Assembly: GCA_950295325.1 (NCBI GenBank)
Contig: OX485808.1
Location: 15,954,527 to 16,018,526 of the forward strand
Direction of reading: 5' to 3'
From: Polytrichum commune
Taxonomy: Eukaryota; Streptophyta; Polytrichopsida; Polytrichales; Polytrichaceae
DNA: 64,000 nt
In this document: positions 12,181 through 23,623 of the stretch, in pieces
How the letters are laid out: the number at the start of each line of letters is the position of its first letter
How positions within the stretch are numbered: position 1 is the stretch's first letter
The notes under the pieces: model-generated
Database searches by the model: none
Seen by the model: the letters and a program-made list of their open reading frames with translations, nothing else
What the model was told of the DNA's origin: nothing
Made by a program: the position numbers and the translations under genes

Positions 12181-12542
12181 TCTCCTCTCCAGTCCAGTGT
12201 CCAGGGAGATTTTTGAGCATAGTCGGTCGAGATCCTAGTGTTTCCAAATCCAACTGGTTACATGTTGACACCTTTCAGGGTTTCTTCATTACTTGGAGGT
12301 ACACTCTAAACTTTGAAGTATTACACCTGTGGCGACCAAAGTGCATGTGATGTTACGGAGTTTTGTAGTGTGAATATGGATGCGTGATACTATATATAGG
12401 ATTAGTGTAGCATGTGATATTATGGAATAGCACAAAAGGAGGTGTGAGGACAACTTGAATCCGTTCTCCTATCACCTACGCTCGTGTGGTCCACTCCACT
12501 TGGCCTTCCCGGGCGATGTGACGGATGCATGCACCAACATTC

Positions 12543-12579
12543 AAGAAGAAGAAGAAGAAGAAGAAGAAGAAGAAGAAGA
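12543..12579 (+). repeat. (GAA)n microsatellite
   Basis: Twelve GAA triplets in a row. Confidence 0.9.
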
Positions 12580-12834
12580 CACTCCACATGTTGACACATG
12601 GTGCAATGTGAGGGTGTGGGTTGACTTCTTGAGTGGTTTGCAGTAATGACAAATTTCGTGATATAAGGGAGAGAAATGTGACAATAAGGAGTGAGATTTG
12701 AACTACAAACATCTGTTCCCTAGGGTTTCAGGATATTAGAGAGTGTGTGACATTATAGGGGTTGATATTACAGAGTTTAGGGTGTATATTCTATAAATTC
12801 CTCTAACGTCATGGGTTACTTCCCTGAAGTCTTG

Positions 12835-13090
12835 ACCTTCGACCGGTTATTTCTCAAACTCGACCACTCCAGCTCCAACCGGTCACATGTTGACATCTTT
12901 CAGGGTTCCTTCATTAGTTTGAGTTCCTTCATATCCTCTAGATTCCTCGAAAATGATCCTTAATTCTCCTGCAGTCTTGAACCCTCAACCGGTGAATTCT
13001 CACGCTCAACCAGGTTCCTCTGTCAGTACACTAAATATGATAGTTAGCGTCATATGGTGTTTTATGTCACTAGGATAACTTTTCAGGGAT
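12835..13090 (-). repeat. Dispersed repeat Y with end of repeat X, inverted copy
   Basis: On the minus strand it reads the end of repeat X (AAAAGTTATCCTAGTGACAT, then CTAACTATCATATTTAGTGT) followed by the Y block: AACCTGGTTGAGCGTGAGAA, GAGGAATCTAG and GATGTCAACATGTGACCGGT. The same X-then-Y order occurs on the plus strand at 34828-35180. A shorter minus-strand fragment of Y lies at about 12215-12330. Confidence 0.65.
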
Positions 13091-13222
13091 GACGCTTCTC
13101 ATGAACAAGTGAACAAAAACTGTCATGGACGGTGGATGAGTCCATCTATTGGCCAAAAACCCTACCTTCTCTTGTCAGCAACTTGTGATGAAATATTGTC
13201 GTGGATGATTGAAATTCGGATG

Positions 13223-13229
13223 GAAAAAA

Positions 13230-13294
<65 letters not shown>
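13223..13294 (+). repeat. Poly-A then (CA)n microsatellite
   Basis: About 24 A followed by about 23 CA units. The run produces false open frames on both strands. Confidence 0.95.
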
Positions 13295-13295
<1 letters not shown>

Positions 13296-13368
13296 GGTAA
13301 GTGACAGGAAATGTATAATCCCCCAAATCATTTACAAGGAATCTATGATCAGGAAGAACCGGCAGTTA

Positions 13369-13580
13369 GTTACAGATGAACCGGTTGAGCTTGAGGAGAA
13401 ACAAGCAGTTGAAGTTCAAGACTCCAAGAGAATTACCGATCTCTTTAGAGGAATGTATGAAATATACCTCAAACTAATATAGAAAAAAAGCGGAGGATGT
13501 CAACATGTAACCGGTGGGACTTGCAAACACGAGGGTCTCAACCGATGATTATGCCCAAACAATCTCCCCGATCACTGCAA
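13369..13580 (+). repeat. Dispersed repeat Y, plus copy
   Basis: It shows the Y sequence order: GTTACAGATGAACCGGTTGA, then GAGGAATGTATGAAATATAC, CTCAAACTAATA, GATGTCAACATGTAACCGGT and GATTATGCCCA. Together with the inverted copy at 12835-13090 it forms a large imperfect inverted pair around the poly-A/CA tract. Confidence 0.65.
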
Positions 13581-13861
13581 GGAATGACAAGTAATGTTGG
13601 GGTAACATGTACTAGTGTTGGTGACACGACACCGGGGTTCACAGTTAGGAATTGAGGTCGCTAGGAGGCTCGAGAAGTAGAAGAATGGGTGACACACAAA
13701 ATCATATTTATTGTGACGGTCAGTTGTCCCCATTCATTGTCCTCGCCTCGCCTCTCCTCTCCGTCCACCTGCTGATGATTCCGATGGCGGTCAGGTGGGG
13801 GTCAGGGGCTGCTGAGGAGAGTCCCATGTGCTAACCTGGGTGAGTGGGCCCTTGGCTCTGA

Positions 13862-13886
13862 CCCCCCCCCCCCCCCCCCCCCCCCC
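13862..13886. repeat. Poly-C run (25 C)
   Basis: Twenty-five consecutive C, one of the longest C runs in the window. Confidence 0.9.
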
Positions 13887-13990
13887 TCCCTTTGCCTGCC
13901 TTACTTTACTGGGGAGTTGGTCTCGATACTGTGTCCCAGCCCCTGCTGCCGCCCTATGTTAGTGACGCCCCCGTCCCAGTGCCTCCAGTG

Positions 13991-14292
13991 TCCGGACCAA
14001 TTTCAGGACGTCACTGGCACAGTCACAGACAGAGAGAGAGAGAGGGAGGGAGGGAGAGAGAGACCCCAGCCGAGCCGTTCTCGACAGACTGATGTCTTAA
14101 TGTTGATGTGCCTAATTCAGTGCGTGATTTTAAATGGATACTCATATATGAGTGGTGTATGGTTGGGCGTGAATTTAAGAATGGACATCATAAACATACA
14201 TGTATAAGTTTTGTCAAATCTTGTTTTGTCTAGACACAACATGGGCACAATGGTCAACATTATTTGTCCGGACCAAAATTCAGGACGTCGAT

Positions 14293-14342
<50 letters not shown>

Positions 14343-14790
14343 AGTCGTTCTCAATAGACTGATGTTTAATGTTGATGTGCCTAATTCAATGTATGATTGT
14401 AATGGACGCTCATATATGAGTGGTGTATGGCTGGATGTGAATTTAAGAATGGACACCAGAAACATACATGTATAAATCTTGTCAAATCTTGTCTAGACAC
14501 AACATGGGCACAATAGTCAACATTATTTGTCCGGACCAAAATTCAGGATGTCGATGGGGGAGAGAGAGAGGGAGAGAGAGAGCAGACATTCTCAATAGAC
14601 TGATGTTTAATGTTGATGTGCCTAATTCAATGTATGATTGTAATGGATGCTCATATATGAGTGGTGTATGGTTGACACGTGAATTTAAGAATGGACACCA
14701 AGAAGACACACATGTATAAATTTGGTCAAATGTTGTCTAAACACAACATGGGCACAATAGTCAACATTGTTTTTATGGCGATTATTTAAA
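13991..14790 (+). repeat. Three-unit tandem repeat (about 263-276 bp), each with a GA run
   Basis: Units start at the shared TCCGGACCAA at 13991, 14267 and 14530. Each continues with a (GA)n run of different length (longest at about 14294-14341), then CAATAGACTGATGT, CATATATGAGTGGTGTATGG, GAATTTAAGAATGGACA and ACAACATGGGCACAATRGTC. Open frames across it are artefacts of the repeat. Unit length varies mainly through the GA run. Confidence 0.9.
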
Positions 14791-14821
14791 TCTATTCTTA
14801 CTTTGGGGGTGGAGGGCTATG

Positions 14822-15010
14822 TCTGGGAAGAACCGGTTGAAGTTGGAGACTTCAGGGAGAGTTACCGATCATTTTAGAGGAATCTATAGAAGAATATACC
14901 TCAAATGAATGAAAGCAAAACCGGAAGATGTCAACATGTAACTAGCTGGATTTAGAATCACTCGGATCTTGACCGACTATGCTCAAAAGCTAACTTCCCA
15001 AGCACTGGTG
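14822..15010 (+). repeat. Dispersed repeat Y, plus copy
   Basis: Same block order as at 13369-13580: GAACCGGTTGAAGTTGGAGA, GAGGAATCTATAGAAGAATA, GATGTCAACATGTAACTAGC, then GACTATGCTCA. It follows directly after the 14-kb tandem repeat. Confidence 0.6.
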
Positions 15011-16393
15011 GAGGGGAGATCGATACGAATATTTGATGACCAAGAGACACTTCACCTTGACAATGAATATTATATTTATACGAGTTCCGAAGACTATGAA
15101 GAGTTTGATCACATGCACAATTTGGATTTTCTAATCATCTCACATTGATTGCGTGCTTCATATCCTAAGAATAGTGAGTGCAGAGGAAAAAAAATTGTGT
15201 TAAAGACCTGCTTATTTTAAATGGAGTTTGCACCATCCCAAATCAATGAGGCGTAATTGCATCAGACTAGCATCCGATGCCACAAAAATGATATGTATGG
15301 GGGTTTTTTACTTTTTGTGGTTCCTAAAACGGGGGTCTGGTGGAGCTTACTCAGGGTCTACCTAGTGCCAAATTGCACTCACATATTCGATGCCCATCAT
15401 TTTATTGCCCGGATAGATAGGGGTTGGAGGGTCTAGCTCAATCCTAAAATTCTATCCTTTGATTTCGACAAATTTTGACTGTGAATGATGGGGTGGCTAA
15501 ATCTAAAGGTTGGCATTTGCTAAGTGGTGCCCCAACCCTAATTCCCTTCTCCCAATCCGTTATGTTGCATAACTCTCCAATAGTCATCTCACATGGTTGA
15601 TCATGATATTGTATGAATTGTGAAGACGGTCAGTGGTAGCACTAGCACAACATGAGATCCAAACTTTTGTCACTTTCATGATAACCACAAGCCTCAACCA
15701 CCAAATCATAGACTTGGGCACTCCTGCCACACTAGTTGTATGGTTATCATCTTTCTTCAACCTAGCATCATAAGTAGTAGTAAGCCACATTTTGCAAAAT
15801 TCTCCTTGATTTGTTTTTGCCAGATGTAGGTAATAATTATATACTAGAAAAAAAAATGTCATTACTTGAGTGATAACGTTGACAATGACACCATCTCTAC
15901 CTTGAAAACTATACTTTTGAAGATGATTTGAAACCTTACATAGCTTCAAAACCCCTTTTAGATTCTAGAATGATCCAATTTAGATGTACTGGGACATCAT
16001 TCTTCAATTTCAATTTTAGTGCATTTTTGAAATCTTTGATCATTCAAGACATTACATTCCACGTGACAATAGTTTTGGCACATGGTTATTCAAAGCGAGC
16101 ATGAAATTCTAGGTGCATAATCATGAAAATTGTTTAGTGTTTTGATATTTTGGTAAAACTTGGTGCATTTTTTAATAACTTGAAACCTTGAACCTTGTGG
16201 TACAGTCACCCTCTTTCACTTAACAAATACTTATGTTCACGCTAATTCTATATCGACAGTAAATGCAGTTCTGTGAAGGTATGTGAAGGAAAAATTCACA
16301 AGTTGTGCAGATTAAGATGTATTTGTCTACTCACATATGAAAGCTCTAAAGCAGTCAAGATTTGGACATGTCTGTTGGAGGGGAACATATTTC
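15011..16393. other. Intergenic stretch, no gene recognised
   Basis: One open frame of 121 codons on the minus strand (15584-15949) has no resemblance I can name and no supporting context, so I do not call it a gene. No repeats with defined ends were seen. Confidence 0.5.
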
Positions 16394-16396
16394 TTA

Positions 16397-17498
16397 GGGC
16401 CACTTCACACACGAGACTGAGGGCCCGTGACCATTAGCACTTCAAGCACTCTCATTGGTGGAGAAGGCGGAGCCGGTCCAAGTTCGCTTCACACTACGCT
16501 TGAGGGACCAACGGAGTATGTGAATGCAAGATGGATGTAAAGTCTACATGGCTTCCTACATGGCATCAAATTCATCGTGTTTCATGGTCACTTGGACTAT
16601 TTTCAAAAACCACCTCTTGGAGGTAGATCTAACACAAAACTGGCGGGAGACCATGGCACTCCGAACGTTCACAACTGTTGATTTATTCTATTGTATCATG
16701 TGTGAGGACCCGTATGAATAGAAATTCATTGAAATAGGATATGGTTGAGGGTCCGGTCACATATGACTTCACACTACACTTAGGGCCACCTCACACACAA
16801 GACTAAAGGCCCTTGACCATTGCAATCTACGAGCTCTCATTGGTCGGAAGGGCGGAGACTGTCCAAGTCCACTTCACACACGAAGGTGAAGGCCTAAAGG
16901 CCCAAAGAAGACTTCATGGATGAAAAGTCTACATGGAGTCCTACATGGCGGACTTTGGATAAGGTTTCATGGTCTCCCATATTTTTTGTCATACTCAACT
17001 CCAAGTGGTGGGCCTGACGCAAATTCCGGGAGACAATGACTTTTTTTTGCTAATTTTTTCCAACACAATAGATTTCAAGACAGATTGCAGGGCAAATTCC
17101 AGAACAGATTCCAGGACAAACAAACACCACCAAGTAATCCTCTTAAATTGATAGAGTTTGAGACATTTTATATTGAACCAAACCCTCCCCTCTTTTTCCA
17201 CCAACAAACTATGCAATGGTCCCGCAACATGGTCCATTCTCACTTCACACTATGCTTGAGGGCCCGCGACTACATAAAACGGCTTTCCCAACACCCATAG
17301 TACGGCCTTTGGACAAGAGAGTCAAGGGTCCTCACCATTTCAAGGTCACGGCTCTTGGCTCATGTGTGAAGTTGGCCCTTAGGGTCCGTGTGACCACACG
17401 ACATGAGTTTGGAGGTGTGTTGGGACGGCCTTTGGACACTTTCTTTTGGGCCCTCTCAATTAATGGTCACGGCTCTTGGCTCGTGTGCGAAGTGGCCC
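16397..17498 (+). mobile_element. Harbinger-type MITE (family H1), outer copy, split by a second insertion
   Basis: Its left end GGGCCACTTCACACACGAG follows TTA (16394-16396). The right end is the complement, closing at 17498 and followed by TAA. The copy is cut at about 16780 by another H1-related element (16783-17378) and resumes at 17382 with GGGTCCGTGTGACCACAC. Without the insert the element would be about 500 bp, matching the unbroken copies at 23624, 33120 and 39415. TTA/TAA target sites and GGGC ends are those of the PIF/Harbinger superfamily. It carries no coding capacity. Confidence 0.85.
16783..17378 (+). mobile_element. Harbinger-type MITE (variant of family H1), nested copy
   Basis: This 596-bp element has a left end GGGCCACCTCACACACAAG and a right end complementary to GGGCCAACTTCACACATGAG. 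TTA stands immediately before it (16780-16782) and after it (17379-17381), a perfect 3-bp target duplication. It sits inside the outer copy at an internal motif that itself resembles an H1 end. The first half is like the copy at 59682; the middle part (about 17040-17230) is unlike other copies. Confidence 0.85.
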
Positions 17499-17679
17499 TA
17501 AGTTATGGCCAGGAGCACCCAGCATCTGTACTCAGGGTCCTTGTGCCCTAATAATTCTCATCCTTCCCAATCATGGTACCTCAAGCAGGCCGAACATAAG
17601 TTAGGTTGACTTTGGTCATTGCCATTGTATAGGATCTGGAAGGAGGAAATTAATGGGCCACTCCAAGGGCCTTCTAATA

Positions 17680-18482
17680 TAGTCTCTTATATATCGACCC
17701 TCACTACTGTTCTCCCTCTTTCGTATGACACGGTTGGGAAACACACAAAAAAATCGTATTCTCGAGGTGTCGTCTTCTCATTACTATGACAAATGGCGTA
17801 AAGTTGTCGTATTATTGAGGGAATACGAAAACATAAGTAACACGAGCTTTTAAATATATATATATATATATACACACACAACGAGTTTAAGCGATATAGA
17901 TGGTGTGAAATAATAACTTTTAACTTCAAACATATACAAATATTCTCAAGAACTCTTGAAATAGGAGTCCAAAGATCTCTAGTGTTGCCTCCCCCAAGTT
18001 AGCAACTGTCATCTTATCTAAATTCCTTACAAACTGCTGAGAACTAATAGTTTCATTGACACCACAATATAAAGAGTTCTCTAATAAGAAACTAGACAAC
18101 GATGATGCATGACGATTAGCATCAAGCAAAGTGGTGTTACTATATCACCCGTGTACAAGACAACATACTAGGCAGGAGGCCGCTCTAACCCTAATTATGT
18201 CCATTCTACACTAGTAACCCTAATTATCATGAAGTTCCCAATGATAAGTGAAGTTCCCAAGTGAAAATGGATGTATTTGAGATGTACATAACATACATGA
18301 AAGGAATTTTAGCATCAACTACCTCGTTAATATGACAAAACAGAGGTTCTAAGTGTCACATTATCGAGTGTCGTAGTCATATAAAAGAGGGAGTTTTGAA
18401 CTAAGAAGTTTGGTCTCGCAAAAATGGGTCGTGATATCGAGGGTGTCGTATAATTGAGTGTCGTATTAACGAGGTTAGACTG
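17680..18482. mobile_element. Pogo-like element (803 bp)
   Basis: The right end, read on the minus strand, is CAGTCTAACCTCGTTAATAC followed by GACACTC repeats. The left end reads TAGTCTCTTATATATCGACC. Both are flanked by TA. Ends of the CAGT..AACCTC..TTAATA type are found in pogo/Tigger elements, including the plant Emigrant/Lemi1 group. Subterminal GTCGTA/GTGTCGTA motifs occur at both ends (17750-17830 and 18330-18465). A 67-codon minus frame at 17926-18129 is not clearly transposase. It includes a (TA)n run near 17852-17872. Confidence 0.6.
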
Positions 18483-18810
18483 TATAAAGAAAAACATGGG
18501 TGTAGATGACACAGTACAAAATGATCAACATAACAACGCGTCAGTTCATACAACTAAACTTATCAGAATGGTCATAGTTTGTCCCTTGCAATTACAAGTC
18601 GGTCTAAATGACACAAACTCATTTTCATCATTTTTCACTGTGACATTTTGGACCTACGTTTTATTTCAATGTCTTGAAGTATGTGGGCCTTCACGGTATT
18701 CTACAAAGAGTAATTCACTATGAACTTACTCACCCATCAAACAAAAGTTTCCAAAGTATGTCCATGATTTCATCTTGGGCATTTTCTTTCATCTAAATAT
18801 GGTTAGGAGA

Positions 18811-18837
18811 GGGGGGGTGGGGGGGGGGGGGGGGGGG
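18811..18837. repeat. Poly-G run (27 bases, one T)
   Basis: A near-pure run of 26 G with one T. A 16-base C-rich run lies 200 bases downstream at about 19036-19052. Confidence 0.85.
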
Positions 18838-18839
18838 AA

Positions 18840-21800
18840 ATTGGGTCTCGGTGCATCATGAAATCTGACTTTCCTCCCTTGGCCAACTTGAGATTTGTCA
18901 TTTTAACTTTAAAGGGAGAGAACTTGGTTCATTTAACCCACATTGAGTGTTTGTGTACTCTTACAAACTTTAATAAATACCCTTACTTCCACAACAAGTG
19001 AAGTAACCGACTCGGGTTTCAACCCTCTAACCACACCCCCCCCCCCCCCGCCCAGTTTTTTTTCACTGTAAACGTACCCCCTTAAGTTTTTAGAAGTTCA
19101 TTGATTACAAAGAAATACCAAGAAATATGGATTTCATGGGATGAAGCTTATTTAGCATTCAATGTCAATAGCATTACCACATGAGCTTTGCTTTCAAAGC
19201 TTGCAAACTTCATTGGATGTATTTGGACCATTTGCAAAAACATCTTGTGCCAAGTGGTTTAGTGTGACACACACCAATGACAACAATGATGGGTTCTAAA
19301 TGTTGAAACGTACACAAGCTTCTTACATAGATCAACTTCACCATACATCCTATTTTGAGCATCACAATGTCTCATGTGTTATGAATTGGCATGCGTGCGC
19401 GCGTACACACACACACACAACTTCTTTGTAAGCAAAAATACATGTTGACTTTACAAATATTGTGGTCTAAAGTAGCCGACCCATTCCCAACCACCACCCC
19501 ATTCTCACAACTTAGGCCAACTTATTTCTGTACCGCACAAAATCAATCTTTGATTGGTGTTGACATGTCATGGTCGAAATCCAACTTCTCTAAATGTCAG
19601 TGACTAAGTTGACAACTAGCTATAGATTGCAAGCATATTTAGGTGTCACAATTATCAATTACGGGAATCAAGTGTTCTTCGTTTTGTAGCCAATTGGTGA
19701 TCGGAAACAGGGTGGCCTATACCACGAGCACAGGTCAAAGAGAACATCCACTTAGAAAATCCATAGTAATTTGGTTATTATGATTTTTTATTTTTTATTT
19801 ACAAAGAATATGATTGCTTCTGATTTCTATTTCTCCACATGGGAGATTTTTTCCTCTGATCATACCTAAACCCCAAATTTGCTAAATCGCTTAACCGATT
19901 AGGAATGGGTTGGCTACTTTACACTAATTTTCAAAATGTGAATGCTTAGAATTTGTGTGGTCCACAATATTCTGAATAGAATATATATGTAGCACAGTTT
20001 CATCAATAAATGGTTACCTTAAGTTGTCCTTTTCAAGTGACAAAGAGATGCGTATTCAAGGTGCCACATAGGATGTTATGTTGCTCTCAGCCAATGACAA
20101 CACGCCACATGGCCTTTGAAATTTAGATAGAAGCGGTTAGATGTAGTTATGTAACAAACTGACAAGCACGTAGGGTTGATATACTGGGTGATTCATTACC
20201 GCTGCCACTTCCAAATTCTGTAGTCAGTTATCTATTCAGTGGATCATCATGAACTTGCAGTGCAAAATGATCTATGAGCTCACATAAAATCAAGAATTCT
20301 AGAACCTGCATTTATTCGCAGAGGCATGAATCATTGGAGGTAGAGTTTCTTTTTAATAGGAAAACAAAAAAAAGTAAATAAAATCAACTGAAAGTAGTAA
20401 CATAGATGGCATTTTATTTCATCTATACTAGTGATGGAATGCAGTTTTCATGTGGGATTCAAGAGGTCTCAACCAATGTAGTATTGACATGTTGGTAAAA
20501 TTTGAGGGGAATTTCATTATTGTTTGTTGGAATACAGAGCCCTCTATGATATCCTAGATTTGTAAGTATTTGTTATTAATTTTGGGCAGATCTTGGAACT
20601 GGCACCAAAATTAATGGTTATTAGGGTGGTTCTTTCTAAGTATGGTAACCATATTTATGAGAATGTCAAGAAATGGCATTTGATCTATGATCAAGACTTT
20701 AAGAGACTTAAAACCAAGTCAAATAACTTTCTCAAAGCTTTCCGGTTCTTGGAGAGTAAAATAAATACATTGGGATCGTATGTTTTCTTTGTGTTTGAAG
20801 ATTTTCAAACCCAAGGTCTGCCCTAACAAAATCAAGTAATTGTCCAACATTAGTTGATACTTGCACATTTAAGAGTGGTGGATCACTAAAGCATAATATT
20901 ATTTAACCTCTCCTGGTTGAGTACAGTCGGCCCAAGTATCAGCTAGGTTCTTCTTGAATAATGCATGTGGGATTCTATAACTCTACACTATCAACTTGAA
21001 AATTTGCATCCTAAAGAAGGGGAGGCAACCAACAACCATGTTTGCAAAGGACCCTGCCGTCCAAAACTCACATGCTATGCCCCGTTTGGAGCCTACCGAG
21101 AAGGTGGAGGCCCATTGCCAGTAGAGCTAGGACCCATGGGTAGGTGTTTACGCAAGTGTTGTTTGCAATGTCTGCGTGTGGTCCATACCATGCCCATGGT
21201 TTATGCGTGCTTCCCATGCCAGTGTCCCCAAGAAGTTGGGTTTTGAGTGCCCCACAATAAGTACCCTATACTATGTAGGGTGGAGTTGAGCCCAACATAC
21301 TAGTCACACCTCGGCTCCTCACATCTCATGAATGTGGGAACTAATCATTATATTAAGTGACAGATATAGAGGTTGACACAACATCTTTGTTGTGTTGAGT
21401 TTGACACAGTGCACGAATGCATTCCACTTGGCAATTTAGGGTTCTGCAAATTGACTCCCCACAACCTTGTCACCAAACAACGCATTCGCTTAAACTTGTG
21501 CAGGAATCAAGAGTTGCCCACTTCCCCATGCTTGCACCCAATAGGAGTTACGCCTTGCTATAACTCCCTATCGACATCATCGTTTTCTACCAACTAAGTC
21601 ATATCACAATCTTCAGCGTGCATACTTACTACTTATGTCAATTGAGGGTAACATGATACTCTTAGTAAAAAATTAAAAAGCAGGTTCATAACAATGCGTA
21701 ACTCCAAATAATAACCCACACTAATTACACACACACACACACAAGAGAAAAGTGCACCTACCCTATGTTTTCGACGTCTGGGAGTAACGACATATATTCC

Positions 21801-22150
21801 TCCGATTATTTTGCTATTGCATGGTCCGTGTTACAGGACTGTGTTAATTTTATCTGATCATGCAGATGGGGTACTACCGATCTCCCACTTACAAAGTTGC
21901 ATGTAAGTTAAGCTGAGCACCTTCTGCCGTCGTCCTCTTCAGAGACTACTGGCCTTACATGAGTTTCACACAATCTTGGTTGGTGAAAAGGTCCTTTGTC
22001 ACAGTGCTGCTTATTCCTTACATTTACAGACAACATGATCAGATACATGCTACACATTGCCAACTAATGTCAGTAATTCAAATTTCAAACAAACTAACTA
22101 AATACCAAGTGGCCGAATATAACTTAAGTAAGCCTTCCCTTCCCTACCTC
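18840..22150. other. Intergenic stretch, no gene recognised
   Basis: Short open frames only. I see a (CA)n run near 19405-19419 and another near 21727-21743, plus two C-rich runs. Sequence near 21600-21720 recalls parts of the 33.9-kb and 34.9-kb repeats (TATCACAATCTTCAGCGTGC; ATAACCCACACTAATTA), so the stretch probably contains diverged copies of the same dispersed repeats. Confidence 0.5.
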
Positions 22151-22164
22151 GGCTAGAGGAGGAC

Positions 22165-23506
22165 CAGGGCATAAAATTGACACCCTGGGGGGTGTATTTT
22201 GCTTCCTAGAGTGTCCTAGGACACCCAAATCTCAAACAGGGTGTCCCCGAGGACACCCAAAAATCCTACAAGGGTGTCCTTTTTACACCCAAAAAAAATT
22301 CAGGGTGTCCCTTGTACTTGTAGGGCCTATCAACATATATGTTTGACAAAGTTTTTGCAAGTTTTTCTTTTTTGACACGCAAAAACTTGCACAAAAAAAA
22401 ATGCACGTCAATTGACACGCACATTCTAGAAATTGACACGTACTGTGACTTGTGAAGAAAAAAATCACACGTCAATTGACACACTAGAAATTGAAATGAC
22501 ATGTATTACTTGAGTACTATAAAGTGCAGCTCAAGTATCCGGAAAACATAACCCATAACAGTAGGAGAACTTCCTACACTCACTCACATACTTAAGTTCA
22601 ACTTTGCTCTTGCAATTTCCTTTGTAACCGGGAGCTAGGACGGTGAATGGAGAGCGAGACTAACTAGGAACATGGCGAGGCAAATGTTTCTATCACAGTG
22701 GTGCCTCCACATCCTCCACTCAATATGAGTATTTTCTTGCTTCCAACCAATGTGAGTTTTTCTTGATGTTCAACCAAAACTGTTTTGAGCAATTCCCTTT
22801 GAATCACATGCTTTTAGCCCTGTCTGTTTTTCAACAGACTTGACACTTCTTCATCGAAATGCTCATTTATGGCTTCAGAGTTTCATTGACCACTTCTGCA
22901 CTAATGGAGGGAATCTTTTTGATGAGCGTGGTTTAAAATCAGAGCTTCGAGGTTTTTTGGATACACTTCATATTTCATGTGGTGGTCTTAGAATGCACCA
23001 AGCTTGGATGGTTTATTCTTCCAATTTGGACTATGTTGGAAGATATCCTCATATGACAAAGTTGTGGCAAGCTGTTCTTGTAATTCCTGCTAGTACAACT
23101 TCTTGTGAGAGAGGATTTTCTACTCAAAATCATATTAAATCTACTTTACGGTGTAGTTTGGTATTAGAGACTTTGGAAGCACAAATGAGAGTTGCAATGG
23201 CAAAAATCCCCATTGAGGCCATTGACTTTGAACAAGTATGGGTAAAGTGGTGTGCTATGAAAGGCCGCCGCTTGTAGGTTTGATTTGCATTGCAAGTTAT
23301 GATATGTAGTGATTTTTTTTATTTTTAATTAAAATTTTGAAATGATATTATATATTTTTCAAAATTGTAGCTATTTTGACCAAAAAAAAATTTAAGAGAA
23401 ATTTATGAGGACACTCAAAAATTGGAGCAGGGTGTCCTTGGGACACCCAAAATTTGGGACAGGGTGTCCCCTGGAAATTTGGCTAGGGTGTCAAATTTAT
23501 GGCCTG
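22165..23506 (+). mobile_element. hAT element with perfect 8-bp target duplication
   Basis: The element is flanked on both sides by AGGAGGAC (22157-22164 and 23507-23514), the 8-bp duplication diagnostic of hAT insertion. Its ends are inverted: CAGGGCATAAAATTGACACC on the left and the complement of CAGGCCATAAATTTGACACC on the right. Many copies of GGGTGTCC and its complement GGACACCC lie just inside both ends (22180-22310 and 23405-23500), as subterminal transposase-binding repeats do. A CTATAAAG box near 22518 could be its promoter. At 1342 bp with only the C-terminal part of a transposase, it is an internally deleted, non-autonomous copy. Confidence 0.92.
22838..23277 (+). pseudogene. hAT transposase, C-terminal exon only
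   Basis: An open frame of about 145 codons follows a good splice acceptor (TTTTTCAACAG) and ends at a stop at 23275-23277. It contains the hAT dimerisation signature: a tryptophan-rich lead (HMTKLWQAVLVIP), then ASTTSCERGFSTQNHIKS and an alpha-helical LVLETLEAQMRVAM. The pattern is closer to the hAT group resembling animal ZNF862/KIAA1586-like proteins than to Ac or Tag1. The N-terminal BED finger and most of the catalytic core are absent from the element, so it encodes a fragment only. The frame itself is uninterrupted, so the insertion may be young. Confidence 0.88.
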
Positions 23507-23623
23507 AGGAGGACCATATATATATATACGAGCATACCTCATTCATCCAACGTAACAAGCATGCAGTCTGACTGTTAATTAGACACCGGGATTCGCTTCA
23601 AGCCCTCAAAACGCTCAATATTA

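Noticed and set aside
13146-13331. Open frames over the A/CA tract, and over the GA runs at 14 kb
   Set aside because: They encode only Lys/Thr-His or Arg-Glu repeats produced by the microsatellites.
15584-15949. 121-codon minus-strand frame as a gene
   Set aside because: No recognisable domain, no splice context and no neighbours suggesting coding; length alone is not enough in this AT-rich DNA.
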